DNA of 64,000 nucleotides from CF-39 sp035651155 (GTDB lineage: Bacteria; Chloroflexota; Limnocylindria; P2-11E): assembly GCA_035651155.1 (NCBI GenBank), contig DASRGG010000025.1, forward strand, positions 62,001 through 126,000. The letters are read 5' to 3'. Below the pieces are notes generated by a model. That model did not search any database. It was not told the DNA's origin and worked only from the letters and a program-made list of their open reading frames with translations. Of the stretch, positions 8,346 to 16,179 are shown in pieces. A program made the position numbers and the translations under genes. The stretch's first letter is position 1. The number at the start of each line of letters is the position of its first letter.

Positions 8346-9818
8346 TTAGCCGCGATCCGCAGCCAGGAAGGTCCCTGCCTGGTTTGGAAGATCGACCTTC
8401 GCGAGCTGCGATCCATCCTCGGCGATCACGTACACCGTCGTGCCGTCGGTCGTGCCATAGAGGGTCTTCCCATCGCCTGACACCCACACCTCATTTAGGG
8501 CGATGCCCGGGGCGAGCGTCGCGAGCGGTTTGAGATCAGGGACCCGCAGCACCATCACGCCGGTCGTGCCGACGGAGTAGAGCTTCAGCCCGTCGGGCGA
8601 GACGGGGATGGTCGACGCGGTGCCGCCTGCGTACGCGACGGGAAACAGCCACGCGAACGGACCGGGGTCGCCGACCTGCTTCGGCGTCGGAATCGGCCCG
8701 AGCCTCGTACGCGTGGCGAGGTCGATGACCTGCATGAGGTCGCCGAACGCGGCGTACTGGTGCAAGTACAGGAGCTGGTCATCCGGAGTGAAGATCGGTG
8801 CCAGCCAGAAGGGATTGGCCATCGAGCCCTGAACGACCGCCGCCGCCGTCATCGTCGCAAGGTCGACGAACGAGACGGTCGCGTCGGCGTAGCAGAAGAG
8901 GACGAGGGTGTTGGTCCGAGTGACCACCCGAGCAGTGAGTCCTGGTCCGCCACACGCCGGCAGCTTCTTCCCGTTCTGGCCGTCGACCGCGGAAGCGTGC
9001 TGTGTGAGCCCGCTCGACGCCACGTCGAAGTCGGTCAGACGAAGCGGCCCCGACCAGTTAAGGATCGTATAGAGGTGGCGTGAGTCGGAGGAGAAGAGCA
9101 GCGTCGATCCGCTTCCGGCGCCACTCAACGAGGCACCGGAGATCGCCGTGATCGAACTACTGCCCGTCTGCAGATCGAGGAGCTCGACGAACGCGGACGA
9201 CGACAGGATCGCCATCCAGCGCCCGTCGGGACTGAACGCGGCGGCCGTTGCGCTCCCAGCGGGAAGTTTCCCGTTGCCCAAGTTCCCGTATGAGCGCTCA
9301 ACCTTGCCGTCGAGCGCGGAATACGCAGTGATTTCGTCGCCGACCAGGACGACGTGCGCCCCGTCTGCCGATCGGAAGTAGCCGCCGGCGCTCATCGGGA
9401 GCGTACCGATGACCTTTCCAGTCGGGTCGACGCCCACATATGAGCCGCGTCCATTGCTGCCCGACGCAGAAGTACCGATCCACGCGACCTGCGCGGCCGC
9501 GCTCGTTCGCGTGATGGGCTGTGCGATCGGCTGCGGCAGCGTGATGTGCTGCGATGTGCCAGCACTTGCCGTGGCCGTCGCTCCGGCGGTACCTGCAGAG
9601 GACTCGGCCTGACGCTGACGGAACTCGGAGAGCTGCTGGCCCGTGACCAGCGCGATCGCCGCCACGACTACGGTGACGAGCGTGAATGCGATGGCGCTGC
9701 GGAGCGGTGCGCGTCGGCGCCGCCCGAGGAGGTCGTCGAACGTAGGAGGAGCGACTCTGGGGTCCGTCGAGTGGAAGATGCGTCCGATCCGCTCGTCGTC
9801 GATGCGCTCGTCGTTCAC
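8346..9818 (-). CDS. Anti-sigma-like membrane protein with extracytoplasmic beta-propeller
   Basis: 490 residues. A charged N-terminus (about 1-36) is followed by one transmembrane segment (about 38-58, AIAFTLVTVVVAAIALV), a Ser/Ala/Thr-rich linker and repeated blades with motifs such as SPDGRWMA, SSDSRHLY, TPDDQLLY and SPDGLKLY. This is a YVTN/WD40-like propeller outside the membrane. The start overlaps the sigma gene by 4 bases, the usual sigma/anti-sigma arrangement, so the short cytosolic N-terminus probably holds the sigma factor. I see no zinc anti-sigma HxxxCxxC motif. The propeller may sense an envelope ligand; this is inference. Confidence 0.7.
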   Translation of the reverse strand: MNDERIDDERIGRIFHSTDPRVAPPTFDDLLGRRRRAPLRSAIAFTLVTVVVAAIALVTGQQLSEFRQRQAESSAGTAGATATASAGTSQHITLPQPIAQPITRTSAAAQVAWIGTSASGSNGRGSYVGVDPTGKVIGTLPMSAGGYFRSADGAHVVLVGDEITAYSALDGKVERSYGNLGNGKLPAGSATAAAFSPDGRWMAILSSSAFVELLDLQTGSSSITAISGASLSGAGSGSTLLFSSDSRHLYTILNWSGPLRLTDFDVASSGLTQHASAVDGQNGKKLPACGGPGLTARVVTRTNTLVLFCYADATVSFVDLATMTAAAVVQGSMANPFWLAPIFTPDDQLLYLHQYAAFGDLMQVIDLATRTRLGPIPTPKQVGDPGPFAWLFPVAYAGGTASTIPVSPDGLKLYSVGTTGVMVLRVPDLKPLATLAPGIALNEVWVSGDGKTLYGTTDGTTVYVIAEDGSQLAKVDLPNQAGTFLAADRG

Positions 9819-10333
9819 CGCTGCCCTCCATGCTCGTCGTACGCTGCGAGGAATGCGCCTTTGCCGCGCGCGATGCGTGACTTGATCGTCTCTTCGCTTC
9901 GACCGGTGATCTCTGCGATCTCCGTGCGCGTGAAGCCGTGTGCGTAGTGCAGGACGAGTGCAACTGCCTGATCAGGCGAGACCGCTGCGAGCGCGGCACG
10001 CACGGCGATTCGCTCGATGTCCGGCTCACCGCGCTCGGATTGCTCGCGACCGCTGAACGGCAGGAACGCGACGAGCCGCGCGCGCTGCAGACGGCGAGTC
10101 GCGAGTCGCGTCGCAATCCGATACAGCCAGGGGTGGACCTTGTTGGGATCGCGGAGCTGCCCCTCATCGCGCATCGCCGCCAAGAACGTGTCCTGCATCA
10201 AGTCTGTCGCGACCTCCCGGTCACGTGTCAGGTGCCACAGGTATCGGAGGAGCTCGGCGGCGAGCGCGTCATAGACATCGCGCCACGACAGGCGGCGCGT
10301 CGTGCTCAGACCGCTCGCGGTCTCGTCCATCAC
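9815..10333 (-). CDS. ECF RNA polymerase sigma factor (sigma-70 family)
   Basis: 172 residues, normal for ECF sigma factors. Region 2 includes LLRYLWHLTRDREVATDLMQDTF (about 27-49), with the DLxQDTF signature. Region 4 includes LVLHYAHGFTRTEIAEI and SEETIKSRIARGK (about 122-156), the -35-reading helix-turn-helix. It is the first gene of a two-gene unit with the anti-sigma-like membrane protein. The whole pair sits inside a perfect 20-base inverted repeat. The 270 bases upstream (10334-10606) contain no gene and should hold an autoregulated promoter, which I could not identify. Confidence 0.9.
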   Translation of the reverse strand: MMDETASGLSTTRRLSWRDVYDALAAELLRYLWHLTRDREVATDLMQDTFLAAMRDEGQLRDPNKVHPWLYRIATRLATRRLQRARLVAFLPFSGREQSERGEPDIERIAVRAALAAVSPDQAVALVLHYAHGFTRTEIAEITGRSEETIKSRIARGKGAFLAAYDEHGGQR

Positions 10334-10606
10334 CTTCTAAGCATGTATGGGACGCGACACGGCTGGAATGGGTGCATGCAACGAGCCACCGCATCGTGTC
10401 GCTCGCCACGCCGCGCGGCTGTCTGCGAATGCGTGCGCGAGAAGTGCGCGTGGGCGGAGCCGCAGTCGGTTGGCACCGCGCGATCCACCGATCCGGGCCG
10501 TTGTCGCAGCAATCCCCGACTCGCCAGCGGATGGCCGCCGCGAACGGCGCGTCACGTAGCGCGAGTTCAGTCATTGAGGTCACGATCGCGGTGTCCGACA
10601 CCGGAG
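10334..10606. other. Intergenic region upstream of sigma gene
   Basis: No supported gene. It lies between the sigma factor start and the palindromic repeat and probably contains the promoter. Nothing distinctive is seen. Confidence 0.4.
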
Positions 10607-10671
10607 CGCGTTAGGCGAGTCGAATTATGGCGGTCGGGGGCGGCATAGCCATAATTGAGTTGCGGTAACGC
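10607..10671. repeat. Full palindromic repeat between two cargo units
   Basis: Left arm GCGTTAGGCGAGTCG then AATTATGGC; loop with GGTCGGGGGCGGCATA; right arm GCCATAATT then GAGTTGCGGTAACGC. The inner 9 bases (AATTATGGC/GCCATAATT) and outer 6 (GCGTTA/TAACGC) pair perfectly around a 9-base mismatched zone on each side. It ends the sigma unit and begins the methyltransferase unit. The shape recalls integron attC sites, but the outer triplets have the opposite polarity (GTT...AAC). Confidence 0.65.
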
Positions 10672-10773
10672 TCCCGTAGCGCAAATCACCATGCGTTCGA
10701 TGCACGATTGCGCGCAGGTGACAGCGAGCGTGGAAACGCTGTCGACCTGGCGTGGCCTGCCTGCCGCTCCGAT

Positions 10774-11418
10774 CTATACGGGACGTGCGGCGAGCCAACG
10801 GTGCTGCGCATCGATCCAGTGGCCGAGCTGCAGTCCGGCTGCGGCGAGATCGGCAAGCGTCTCGTCGTCGCTCAAGACGTACCGACCCTCGATTCGTATC
10901 CGCCAGTTCCCGCGGTCGCCGGCGTCGTACTCGATCGATTGATAGAGCAGCGGGCCATCGCGCCGAATGTCGGACACGCGGATGGTGATCCCCGCGGACT
11001 GCCGCTCGGTTGGCCGATCATCGAATCCGATCTCGGGGTCGTAGCGCTCGATGAGCACGACCCCATCCGACGCGACGTGTCGTCGACACGAGGCGAGAAG
11101 CGCGAGCCGGCCGGACTGATCAGGTCTGTTGATGAGCGTGCTCATGAGGAGTACGGCGCCGAATGTGCGTCCGAGATCGAGGTCCTCGATTCGCGACAGA
11201 ACGGTTTGGGCGCCTTTGATCTCGTGGAGCATGCGTTCGTCGAAGTCGACCGCTGTAACACGATGGCCGAGTCGGATGAGCGCGTGGGTGATCCGGCCCG
11301 TTCCGCACCCGAGGTCAAGGATCGTCGCACCTTCCGCGGCCTCGCGGTGGATGAGTTCGGGTTCGCCGGCGGCCTCGAGGAGTCGATAGAGGTCAAGCGG
11401 CGCTCCTGGATCGCGCAT
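10774..11418 (-). CDS. Class I SAM-dependent methyltransferase
   Basis: 214 residues. AdoMet-binding motif I ILDLGCGTGRIT is at about 33-44, the acidic residue after strand 2 is in VTAVDFDERML (about 54-64), and later strands include AVLLMSTLIN and GVVLIERYDPE. Small-molecule rather than DNA methylation is likely because no DNA-methylase catalytic motif such as DPPY is present; the substrate is unknown. The gene is alone between two related palindromic repeats (10648-10671 and 11455-11480), so it looks like single-gene cargo. Its 3' end lies close to the repeat, as does the 3' end of the neighbouring anti-sigma gene. Confidence 0.8.
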   Translation of the reverse strand: MRDPGAPLDLYRLLEAAGEPELIHREAAEGATILDLGCGTGRITHALIRLGHRVTAVDFDERMLHEIKGAQTVLSRIEDLDLGRTFGAVLLMSTLINRPDQSGRLALLASCRRHVASDGVVLIERYDPEIGFDDRPTERQSAGITIRVSDIRRDGPLLYQSIEYDAGDRGNWRIRIEGRYVLSDDETLADLAAAGLQLGHWIDAQHRWLAARPV

Positions 11419-11454
11419 CGACGGATTGTGCGTCGCCGGCCCGCCGCTCCGGTA

Positions 11455-11491
11455 GCCATTAGCACAACTCAGTTATGGGCACGGGGGGCGG
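11455..11491. repeat. Right boundary repeat of methyltransferase unit
   Basis: GCCATTAGCACAACTCAG then TTATGGGC (11455-11480), followed by a third GGGGGCGG (11484-11491). Its reverse complement shares the pattern CCATAAyTGAGTTGyGsTAAyG with the arm at 10648-10671, so the methyltransferase gene is bracketed by imperfect inverted repeats. Confidence 0.6.
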
Positions 11492-11897
11492 CCGGGCGAT
11501 GAGGCATCGAGAGTGATCAGCTCCCCGCTCAAACGCCACCCCGGCACCGGCTGACGCCGGAGGACGAGCGAGGCCGCGCGGGCCGGACTTGTTGCATGCG
11601 GGGAGTATTGCCCAGCTGGGCTCCCGCATCGGGCGGAGCGCCACCCGGTGAGGGCTGAGGCCGCGACGCTGCGCCCTCAGGCGCTGGCGGCGCGAAACCG
11701 CACTGAGCCCTCGTCCCATTCGTGGCGTGGGCTGGTGGGCGGTAACGAAAGTCTGTTCCCCTCACGGTTGCTGAGGCGCTCGTGGCCGCGCTCGCGAAGG
11801 CTGATGTGCGTCCAAACCTCCGTTACCGGCCCGTACCAACCGAAGTTACCGGCCTACGCTTGCCGGTGGAACCGGCGTTCGCTCTACTGGCCATCGC
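11492..11897. repeat. Right island edge with CGGTAACGAAAGT-type repeats
   Basis: About 400 bases without a supported gene. They contain GCGGTAACGAAAGTCTG at 11739-11755 and inverted copies CGTTACCGGCCC (11821-11832) and GAAGTTACCGGCCTA (11842-11856). These match the repeats next to tmRNA (404-600), so the two edges of the accessory island carry the same short motif. Confidence 0.5.
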
Positions 11898-11981
11898 ATG
11901 ACGCGGTGTCCGGTGTGCGAGGCGCCCCTCGAGATGAAGCGCAAGCTCATCTGCCGGAACTGCGGCTTCGTCGACTCCTGA
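11898..11981 (+). CDS. 27-aa zinc-ribbon micropeptide
   Basis: ATG at 11898 reads M-T-R-C-P-V-C-E-A-P-L-E-M-K-R-K-L-I then C-R-N-C-G-F-V-D-S and stop. Two CxxC pairs separated by 13 residues form a complete treble-clef or zinc-ribbon knuckle. Basic residues between the pairs suggest nucleic-acid or protein contact. No strong Shine-Dalgarno site is visible. It lies 65 bases before the macrodomain gene on the same strand and could be co-transcribed with it. Such tiny ribbons are often missed by gene callers. The function is unknown. Confidence 0.55.
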   Translation: MTRCPVCEAPLEMKRKLICRNCGFVDS

Positions 11982-12046
11982 CACGACCGCATGCTCCCCG
12001 TGTGGGAGCGACCACCCGTCACTGACGCGGACCGATCCACGAGCTC

Positions 12047-12538
12047 GTGATGCGCATCCGCGTCGTACAGCAGGACATCGCGACGCTCGACGTCGACGCC
12101 GTCGTCAACGCGGCGAACGATCACCTCTGGATGGGCGCCGGTGTCGCGGGCGCGCTCAAGCGCGCGGGAGGAGCGGAGATCGAGCGCGAGGCGATGTCCA
12201 AGGGCCCCATCCCCGTCGGGGACGCCGTGGTCACGGGTGCGGGCCGCCTCGTGGCGCGGCACGTGATCCACGCGGCGGTCATGGGACAGGATCTGCGGAC
12301 GAGCGCCGAGGCGATCGCGCGCGCGACGGAGAGCGCGCTCGCGCGGGCCGAGGAGATCGGCGCGCGGACAGTCGCACTGCCCGCGTTCGGCACCGGCGTC
12401 GGCGGCTTCCCGCTCGTGGAGTGCGCGCGGATCATGGTCGACCGAGTGCGGGCGCACGCGGGCAGCATCGAGGAGGTGATCTTCGCGGTGCGCGGCGACG
12501 ATGCCGCGCACGCCTTCGAGGCGACCCTTCGGACCTAG
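12047..12538 (+). CDS. Macrodomain (ADP-ribose-binding) protein
   Basis: About 163 residues. Macrodomain signatures: VDAVVNAANDHLWMGAGVAGAL (about 17-38), with the asparagines that line the ADP-ribose pocket, and a later glycine loop PAFGTGVGGFPL (about 118-129). The family binds or hydrolyses ADP-ribose, O-acetyl-ADP-ribose or ADP-ribosylated targets in the cytosol. The start is GTG 12047 or ATG 12050. It ends 4 bases inside the convergent gene at 12535. It sits at the edge of the accessory island, next to the zinc-ribbon peptide. Confidence 0.88.
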   Translation: MMRIRVVQQDIATLDVDAVVNAANDHLWMGAGVAGALKRAGGAEIEREAMSKGPIPVGDAVVTGAGRLVARHVIHAAVMGQDLRTSAEAIARATESALARAEEIGARTVALPAFGTGVGGFPLVECARIMVDRVRAHAGSIEEVIFAVRGDDAAHAFEATLRT

Positions 12539-12960
12539 TCGAATCCCACGACGACGAGCTGGTGGTGATCGCCCGTGCGCTCGTCGACGCGCACGAGCTC
12601 GACGCCCATGACCGAGTCGAGGTAGTCGCTCAGCGCCTCCGCCGGCGCGTCGGCGCTCTCCGCGATCGCGAGCGCCGTCAGCGCCCTGGCGCCGGTGAGG
12701 CCGTGCGCGAAGAACGCGCCGACGACGGGGATCGGTATCGGGATGCGCACGTTCACGCGCTCGGTCTTGCGGTGTCTCGCCTCGCGGACGAACACGCGGA
12801 ACCAGATGAACGCGAAGCGGCGGAGCAGGCGGGACGGCGATGGCACCGCGATGGCGCGGATGTGGTCGAGGTCGGTACGGAGGGCCGCGACGGACCCGTC
12901 ACCGCGCACGACCTCGCTGACACGGTCCGCGACGGGAGCGGGCAGGTGCTCGGTGGACAC
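12535..12960 (-). CDS. Hypothetical protein with VRIPIPIPVV motif
   Basis: GTG at 12960 (STEHLPAPVADRVSEVV...) gives 141 residues. An ATG further upstream would overlap the transporter gene and add a low-quality lead, so it was not chosen. A helical N-terminal part is followed by VNVRIPIPIPVVGAFFAHGL, a strand-plus-amphipathic element that looks like a membrane-surface region, then a C-terminal alpha-beta part ending HHQLVVVGFD. I do not recognise the family. It is convergent with the macrodomain gene and downstream of the EamA transporter. Confidence 0.55.
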   Translation of the reverse strand: MSTEHLPAPVADRVSEVVRGDGSVAALRTDLDHIRAIAVPSPSRLLRRFAFIWFRVFVREARHRKTERVNVRIPIPIPVVGAFFAHGLTGARALTALAIAESADAPAEALSDYLDSVMGVELVRVDERTGDHHQLVVVGFD

Positions 12961-13087
12961 GACCGGAGCATACGGTCGGAAGCATCGCCGGATACGTTCG
13001 GCGGCACCGCACCAGCTAGACACCGCCGTGCTCCGAAGACCGCCCGCGTCGAGGACGGCGGGCCAGCCCCCGCGCGGCCAGTGCCAC

Positions 13088-13948
13088 TCAGTGCGCGGAG
13101 CCGCCCCCACGCAGCGCGACGACCACGGCGGCGAGCACGATGGCCGCGCCCAGGTACGTCTCCGGCGAGCGCGTCTCCTGGAGCGCGATGGCGCCGAGCA
13201 CGACCGCGATCACCGGCACGACCACGCCCACGTAGCTCGCGCTCGTCACGGACCAGTGCCCGACGAGCCACGTCCAGATCACGTACGCGCCGAGCGATCC
13301 CGCGAGCGTCAGGTAGATGACCGGCCACCAGGCGCTGAACGTCGACGGAAGGGCGCGGTCCTCGCCGAGGGCGATGCTCGCGACGAGACAGAGGACCGCT
13401 CCCGCGGCCGCGCCGACGGCGTTCGTGGCGAATACCGAGGGCTGCGCCGGCGCGCGCTTCAGCAGCACGCTGGACAGCGACGCGGCCGTCGCGGCGAGGA
13501 AGACCGCGATGAGTCCCTCTAACGGGACGTCGAGCCGCATCTCGCCGGCGAAGATCGTTGCCACGCCGGCGATCGCGACGATCGCCGCGATGACCTTGCG
13601 CGCGACGAGCCGCTCGACGCCGAGGCCCGCCGCCACGAACGACGTCGAAAGCGGCACCGTCGCGTAGAGCACCGCCGCGATGCCGCTCGGCACGACGCGC
13701 TCCCCCCAGTAGAGGAGCGCGAGATTCACGCCGAAGTTGAAGACGCCGAACAGGAGCGCGCCCCGGAGCGCGCCGCCGCGCGGCCACCGGTCGCGCCGGA
13801 CGAGCACGATCGCCGCCAGCAGCGGCGCGGCGAGCGTGAGGCGCAGCGTCGCGGCCCACTCCGGCGGGAGCGACTGGTTCCCGATCCGGATGGCGAGGAA
13901 CGTGCTGCCCCAGATGAGGCAGCACGCGACGAACGCGGCGTAGTGCAT
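13088..13948 (-). CDS. EamA/DMT-superfamily transporter
   Basis: 286 residues with about ten hydrophobic segments arranged as two EamA repeats. The first repeat begins FVACCLIWGSTFLAIRIG, the typical EamA N-terminus; the second begins around residue 145. Members export amino acids, metabolites or drugs across the cytoplasmic membrane; the substrate cannot be read from sequence. It is transcribed divergently from the MarR gene. A perfect palindrome lies in the 99-base gap, so the MarR protein may control both sides. Confidence 0.85.
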   Translation of the reverse strand: MHYAAFVACCLIWGSTFLAIRIGNQSLPPEWAATLRLTLAAPLLAAIVLVRRDRWPRGGALRGALLFGVFNFGVNLALLYWGERVVPSGIAAVLYATVPLSTSFVAAGLGVERLVARKVIAAIVAIAGVATIFAGEMRLDVPLEGLIAVFLAATAASLSSVLLKRAPAQPSVFATNAVGAAAGAVLCLVASIALGEDRALPSTFSAWWPVIYLTLAGSLGAYVIWTWLVGHWSVTSASYVGVVVPVIAVVLGAIALQETRSPETYLGAAIVLAAVVVALRGGGSAH

Positions 13949-14005
13949 ACGTCGCGCACGATACGGAACGGAGTCTTGCGCGCGCTACGTCGTTCCCACT
14001 ACTCT

Positions 14006-14018
14006 TTCGGTTACCGAA
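14006..14018. promoter_or_regulatory. Candidate MarR operator palindrome
   Basis: TTCGGTTACCGAA is a perfect 6+1+6 palindrome in the intergenic gap between the EamA gene and the MarR gene, 30 bases before the MarR start. This is the typical position of an autoregulatory MarR operator. Confidence 0.5.
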
Positions 14019-14047
14019 CTATTCACTCACCGAAGGGAATGTGACAC

Positions 14048-14572
14048 GTGTCTCCGACCCGTACACCGACCGACGAAGAGCTCGCGCTCGCGGAGGGACT
14101 CTTCGGCGCGCTGCAGCTCTTCAAGGCGGTCGCGACGCAGGCGGCGCAGTCCTGCGACGTCGGCTCCCTCGAGCGCGCCGGCATGCTGTTCCGCCTCAAG
14201 GGCGGACCGTGCCGAGCGGGGAGGCTCGCGCAGCACGCGAAGCTCTCTCCGTCCGCCATCACGGAGATCGTCGAGGGCCTCGAGCGCGAGGGCCTCGTGC
14301 GGCGCGAGGCGGATGCCGAGGATCGGCGGGCGGTGCGGGTCGCGCTGACCCCCGACGGCCGCCGGCATCTTCAGCGCTTCGAGCACGCCGCGGCGATCGC
14401 GCTCGGAGAACGGCTCGCCACGCTGACATCGGCGCAGCGTCAGCGGATCCGTGCCGCGCTCAGCGACCTGCGTGCGGTCATCGGGACGAATGACTTCACG
14501 AGCTCTTCACACGCCGAACCCACCCTTCGCCAGAGCACCAGAGGTCACAAGGAGACCGTGCATGTCCGGTGA
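14048..14572 (+). CDS. MarR-family transcriptional regulator
   Basis: 174 residues from GTG 14048, with GAAGGGA suitably upstream. The winged helix includes LAQHAKLSPSAITEIVEGLEREGLVRR and the wing EDRRAVRVALTPDGR (about 63-106), both diagnostic for MarR. Dimer helices flank it. It probably represses its own operon until a ligand binds. The last codons overlap the start of the MFS exporter by 11 bases, so the regulator and pump form one operon, the classical drug-efflux arrangement. Confidence 0.88.
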   Translation: MSPTRTPTDEELALAEGLFGALQLFKAVATQAAQSCDVGSLERAGMLFRLKGGPCRAGRLAQHAKLSPSAITEIVEGLEREGLVRREADAEDRRAVRVALTPDGRRHLQRFEHAAAIALGERLATLTSAQRQRIRAALSDLRAVIGTNDFTSSSHAEPTLRQSTRGHKETVHVR

Positions 14573-16178
14573 GATGACGCGGAACGCGAAGATCCTCGCG
14601 ACGGTCGGGGTGGGCCTCGGGCTCTTCCTCGCCGCGCTCGACCAGACCATCGTCGGCACCGCGCTGCCGCGCATCGTGTCCGAGCTGAACGGACTCGAGT
14701 ACTACGCCTGGGTCGTGACCGCGTACATGGTCACGTCCACGACGCTCACGCCGATCGCCGGAAAGCTCGGCGACCTGTTCGGGCGCAAGCCGTTCCTGCT
14801 CGCGGGGATGATCGGGTTCGTCCTGGCGTCGGCCCTGTGCGGCCAGGCGCAGAACATGGCCGAGCTCGTCGCGTTCCGCGGTATCCAGGGCATCTTTGGC
14901 GGCGTGCTGTTCGCGAGCGTCTTCGCGACCCTCGCGGACCTCTTCCCGCCGCACGTCCGCGCGCGCATGCAGGGCATCTTCGGTGGGATCTTCGGGCTCG
15001 CGTCGGTCGTCGGTCCGGTGATCGGCGGGTACCTCACCGACAACGTGGGCTGGCGGTGGGTCTTCTACGTGAACGTCCCCGTCGGCGTGCTCGCGGTGGT
15101 CGCGGTGGTGCTCTTCATCCCCCGCACGAAGCACGAATCCTCGTGGCGCGACATCGACTTCGCCGGCGCGGTGCTTCTGGCCGTCGCCCTCGTGCCGATG
15201 CTCGTCGCGTTCTCGATCACGCGCGACCACGACATCCTCTCTCCTGAGGTCGTCGGTCTCCTCGCCTTCTCGGCGGCCGCGTGGATCGTGTTCTTCTTCG
15301 TCGAGCGGCGCGAGGCGCACCCCATGGTGCCGTTCGTCCTCTTCAAGAACCGCACGTTCTCCGTGTCGGTCGTCGTCGGCTTCCTCGTGGCCTTCGGCAT
15401 GTTCGGCGCGATCCTCTACGTGAGCCTCATCTACCAGGGAGTGCTCGGCATCGCCGCGACGAACTCGGGCCTGCTCATCACGCCGCTCATGGTCGGCATG
15501 ATCGTCTCGAGCATCGTCACCGGTCAGCTCATGGTGCGGATCGAGCGATACCGCTACCTCGGAACGGTCGGCATCACGATCATGACGACCGGCATCTACT
15601 TGCTCTCGCTGGTCGGGGTCGGCACACCCGAGACCGACGTCGTGCGCGACCTCGTCCTCGTCGGCATCGGAATGGGCGTCGCGATGCCGCTGTACGTCAA
15701 CGCGGTGCAGAGCGCGCTGCCGCGGCAGTACCTCGGCGTGGCCTCGAGCCAGATCCAGTTCTGGCGCAACATCGGCAGCACCGTAGGCGTCGCGATCCTG
15801 GGCGCGGTGCTGTCACACGAGCTGCCGCTCAAGATCCAGGAGAAGGTCTCGGCGCTCGGCCTGCCGCCGCAGTTCGCGAACGCGATCCCGCAGGGATCGA
15901 GCGCGCAGGCCATCTTCGACCCGAACCAGATCGCGGCGACGCGCGCCGCGCTGCCGCCGCAGGCCCAGGCGCTGTTCGACCAGGTCCTGACGGCGATCCG
16001 TTCGGCTCTCGCCGCGACGACCCACGACGTGTTCTTCTACGGCACGCTGGTGGTCGGGCTCGCGGTCGTCGCATCGGTCTTCCTCAAGGAGGCGCCGCTC
16101 CGCGCGCGCACGCCGCGCGAGATCGAGCAGGTGCGCGAGGCCGAGATGCGCGAAGAGGTCCCGTCGTTCGGGAAGTAG
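14562..16178 (+). CDS. DHA2-family MFS drug exporter (14 TM)
   Basis: 538 residues from ATG 14562, preceded by AAGGAG at a 7-base spacing. The N-terminal helix has LAALDQTIVGTALPRIV (motif D1 of DHA2 pumps), followed by GKLGDLFGRKPFL (motif A) and GPVIGGYL (motif C). These mark a proton-coupled exporter of the EmrB/QacA group with about 14 helices. It is in an operon behind a MarR regulator, so export of a toxic compound that relieves repression is likely. The last 25 residues are a charged cytosolic tail. Confidence 0.9.
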   Translation: MSGEMTRNAKILATVGVGLGLFLAALDQTIVGTALPRIVSELNGLEYYAWVVTAYMVTSTTLTPIAGKLGDLFGRKPFLLAGMIGFVLASALCGQAQNMAELVAFRGIQGIFGGVLFASVFATLADLFPPHVRARMQGIFGGIFGLASVVGPVIGGYLTDNVGWRWVFYVNVPVGVLAVVAVVLFIPRTKHESSWRDIDFAGAVLLAVALVPMLVAFSITRDHDILSPEVVGLLAFSAAAWIVFFFVERREAHPMVPFVLFKNRTFSVSVVVGFLVAFGMFGAILYVSLIYQGVLGIAATNSGLLITPLMVGMIVSSIVTGQLMVRIERYRYLGTVGITIMTTGIYLLSLVGVGTPETDVVRDLVLVGIGMGVAMPLYVNAVQSALPRQYLGVASSQIQFWRNIGSTVGVAILGAVLSHELPLKIQEKVSALGLPPQFANAIPQGSSAQAIFDPNQIAATRAALPPQAQALFDQVLTAIRSALAATTHDVFFYGTLVVGLAVVASVFLKEAPLRARTPREIEQVREAEMREEVPSFGK

Positions 16179-16179
16179 C

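Noticed and set aside
10607..10671. Integron attC site / cassette array
   Set aside because: The palindrome and 3'-of-gene placement recall attC, but canonical sites read RYYYAAC...GTTRRRY, whereas this one reads GTT...AAC. No integron integrase is seen. Kept only as an unclassified repeat family.
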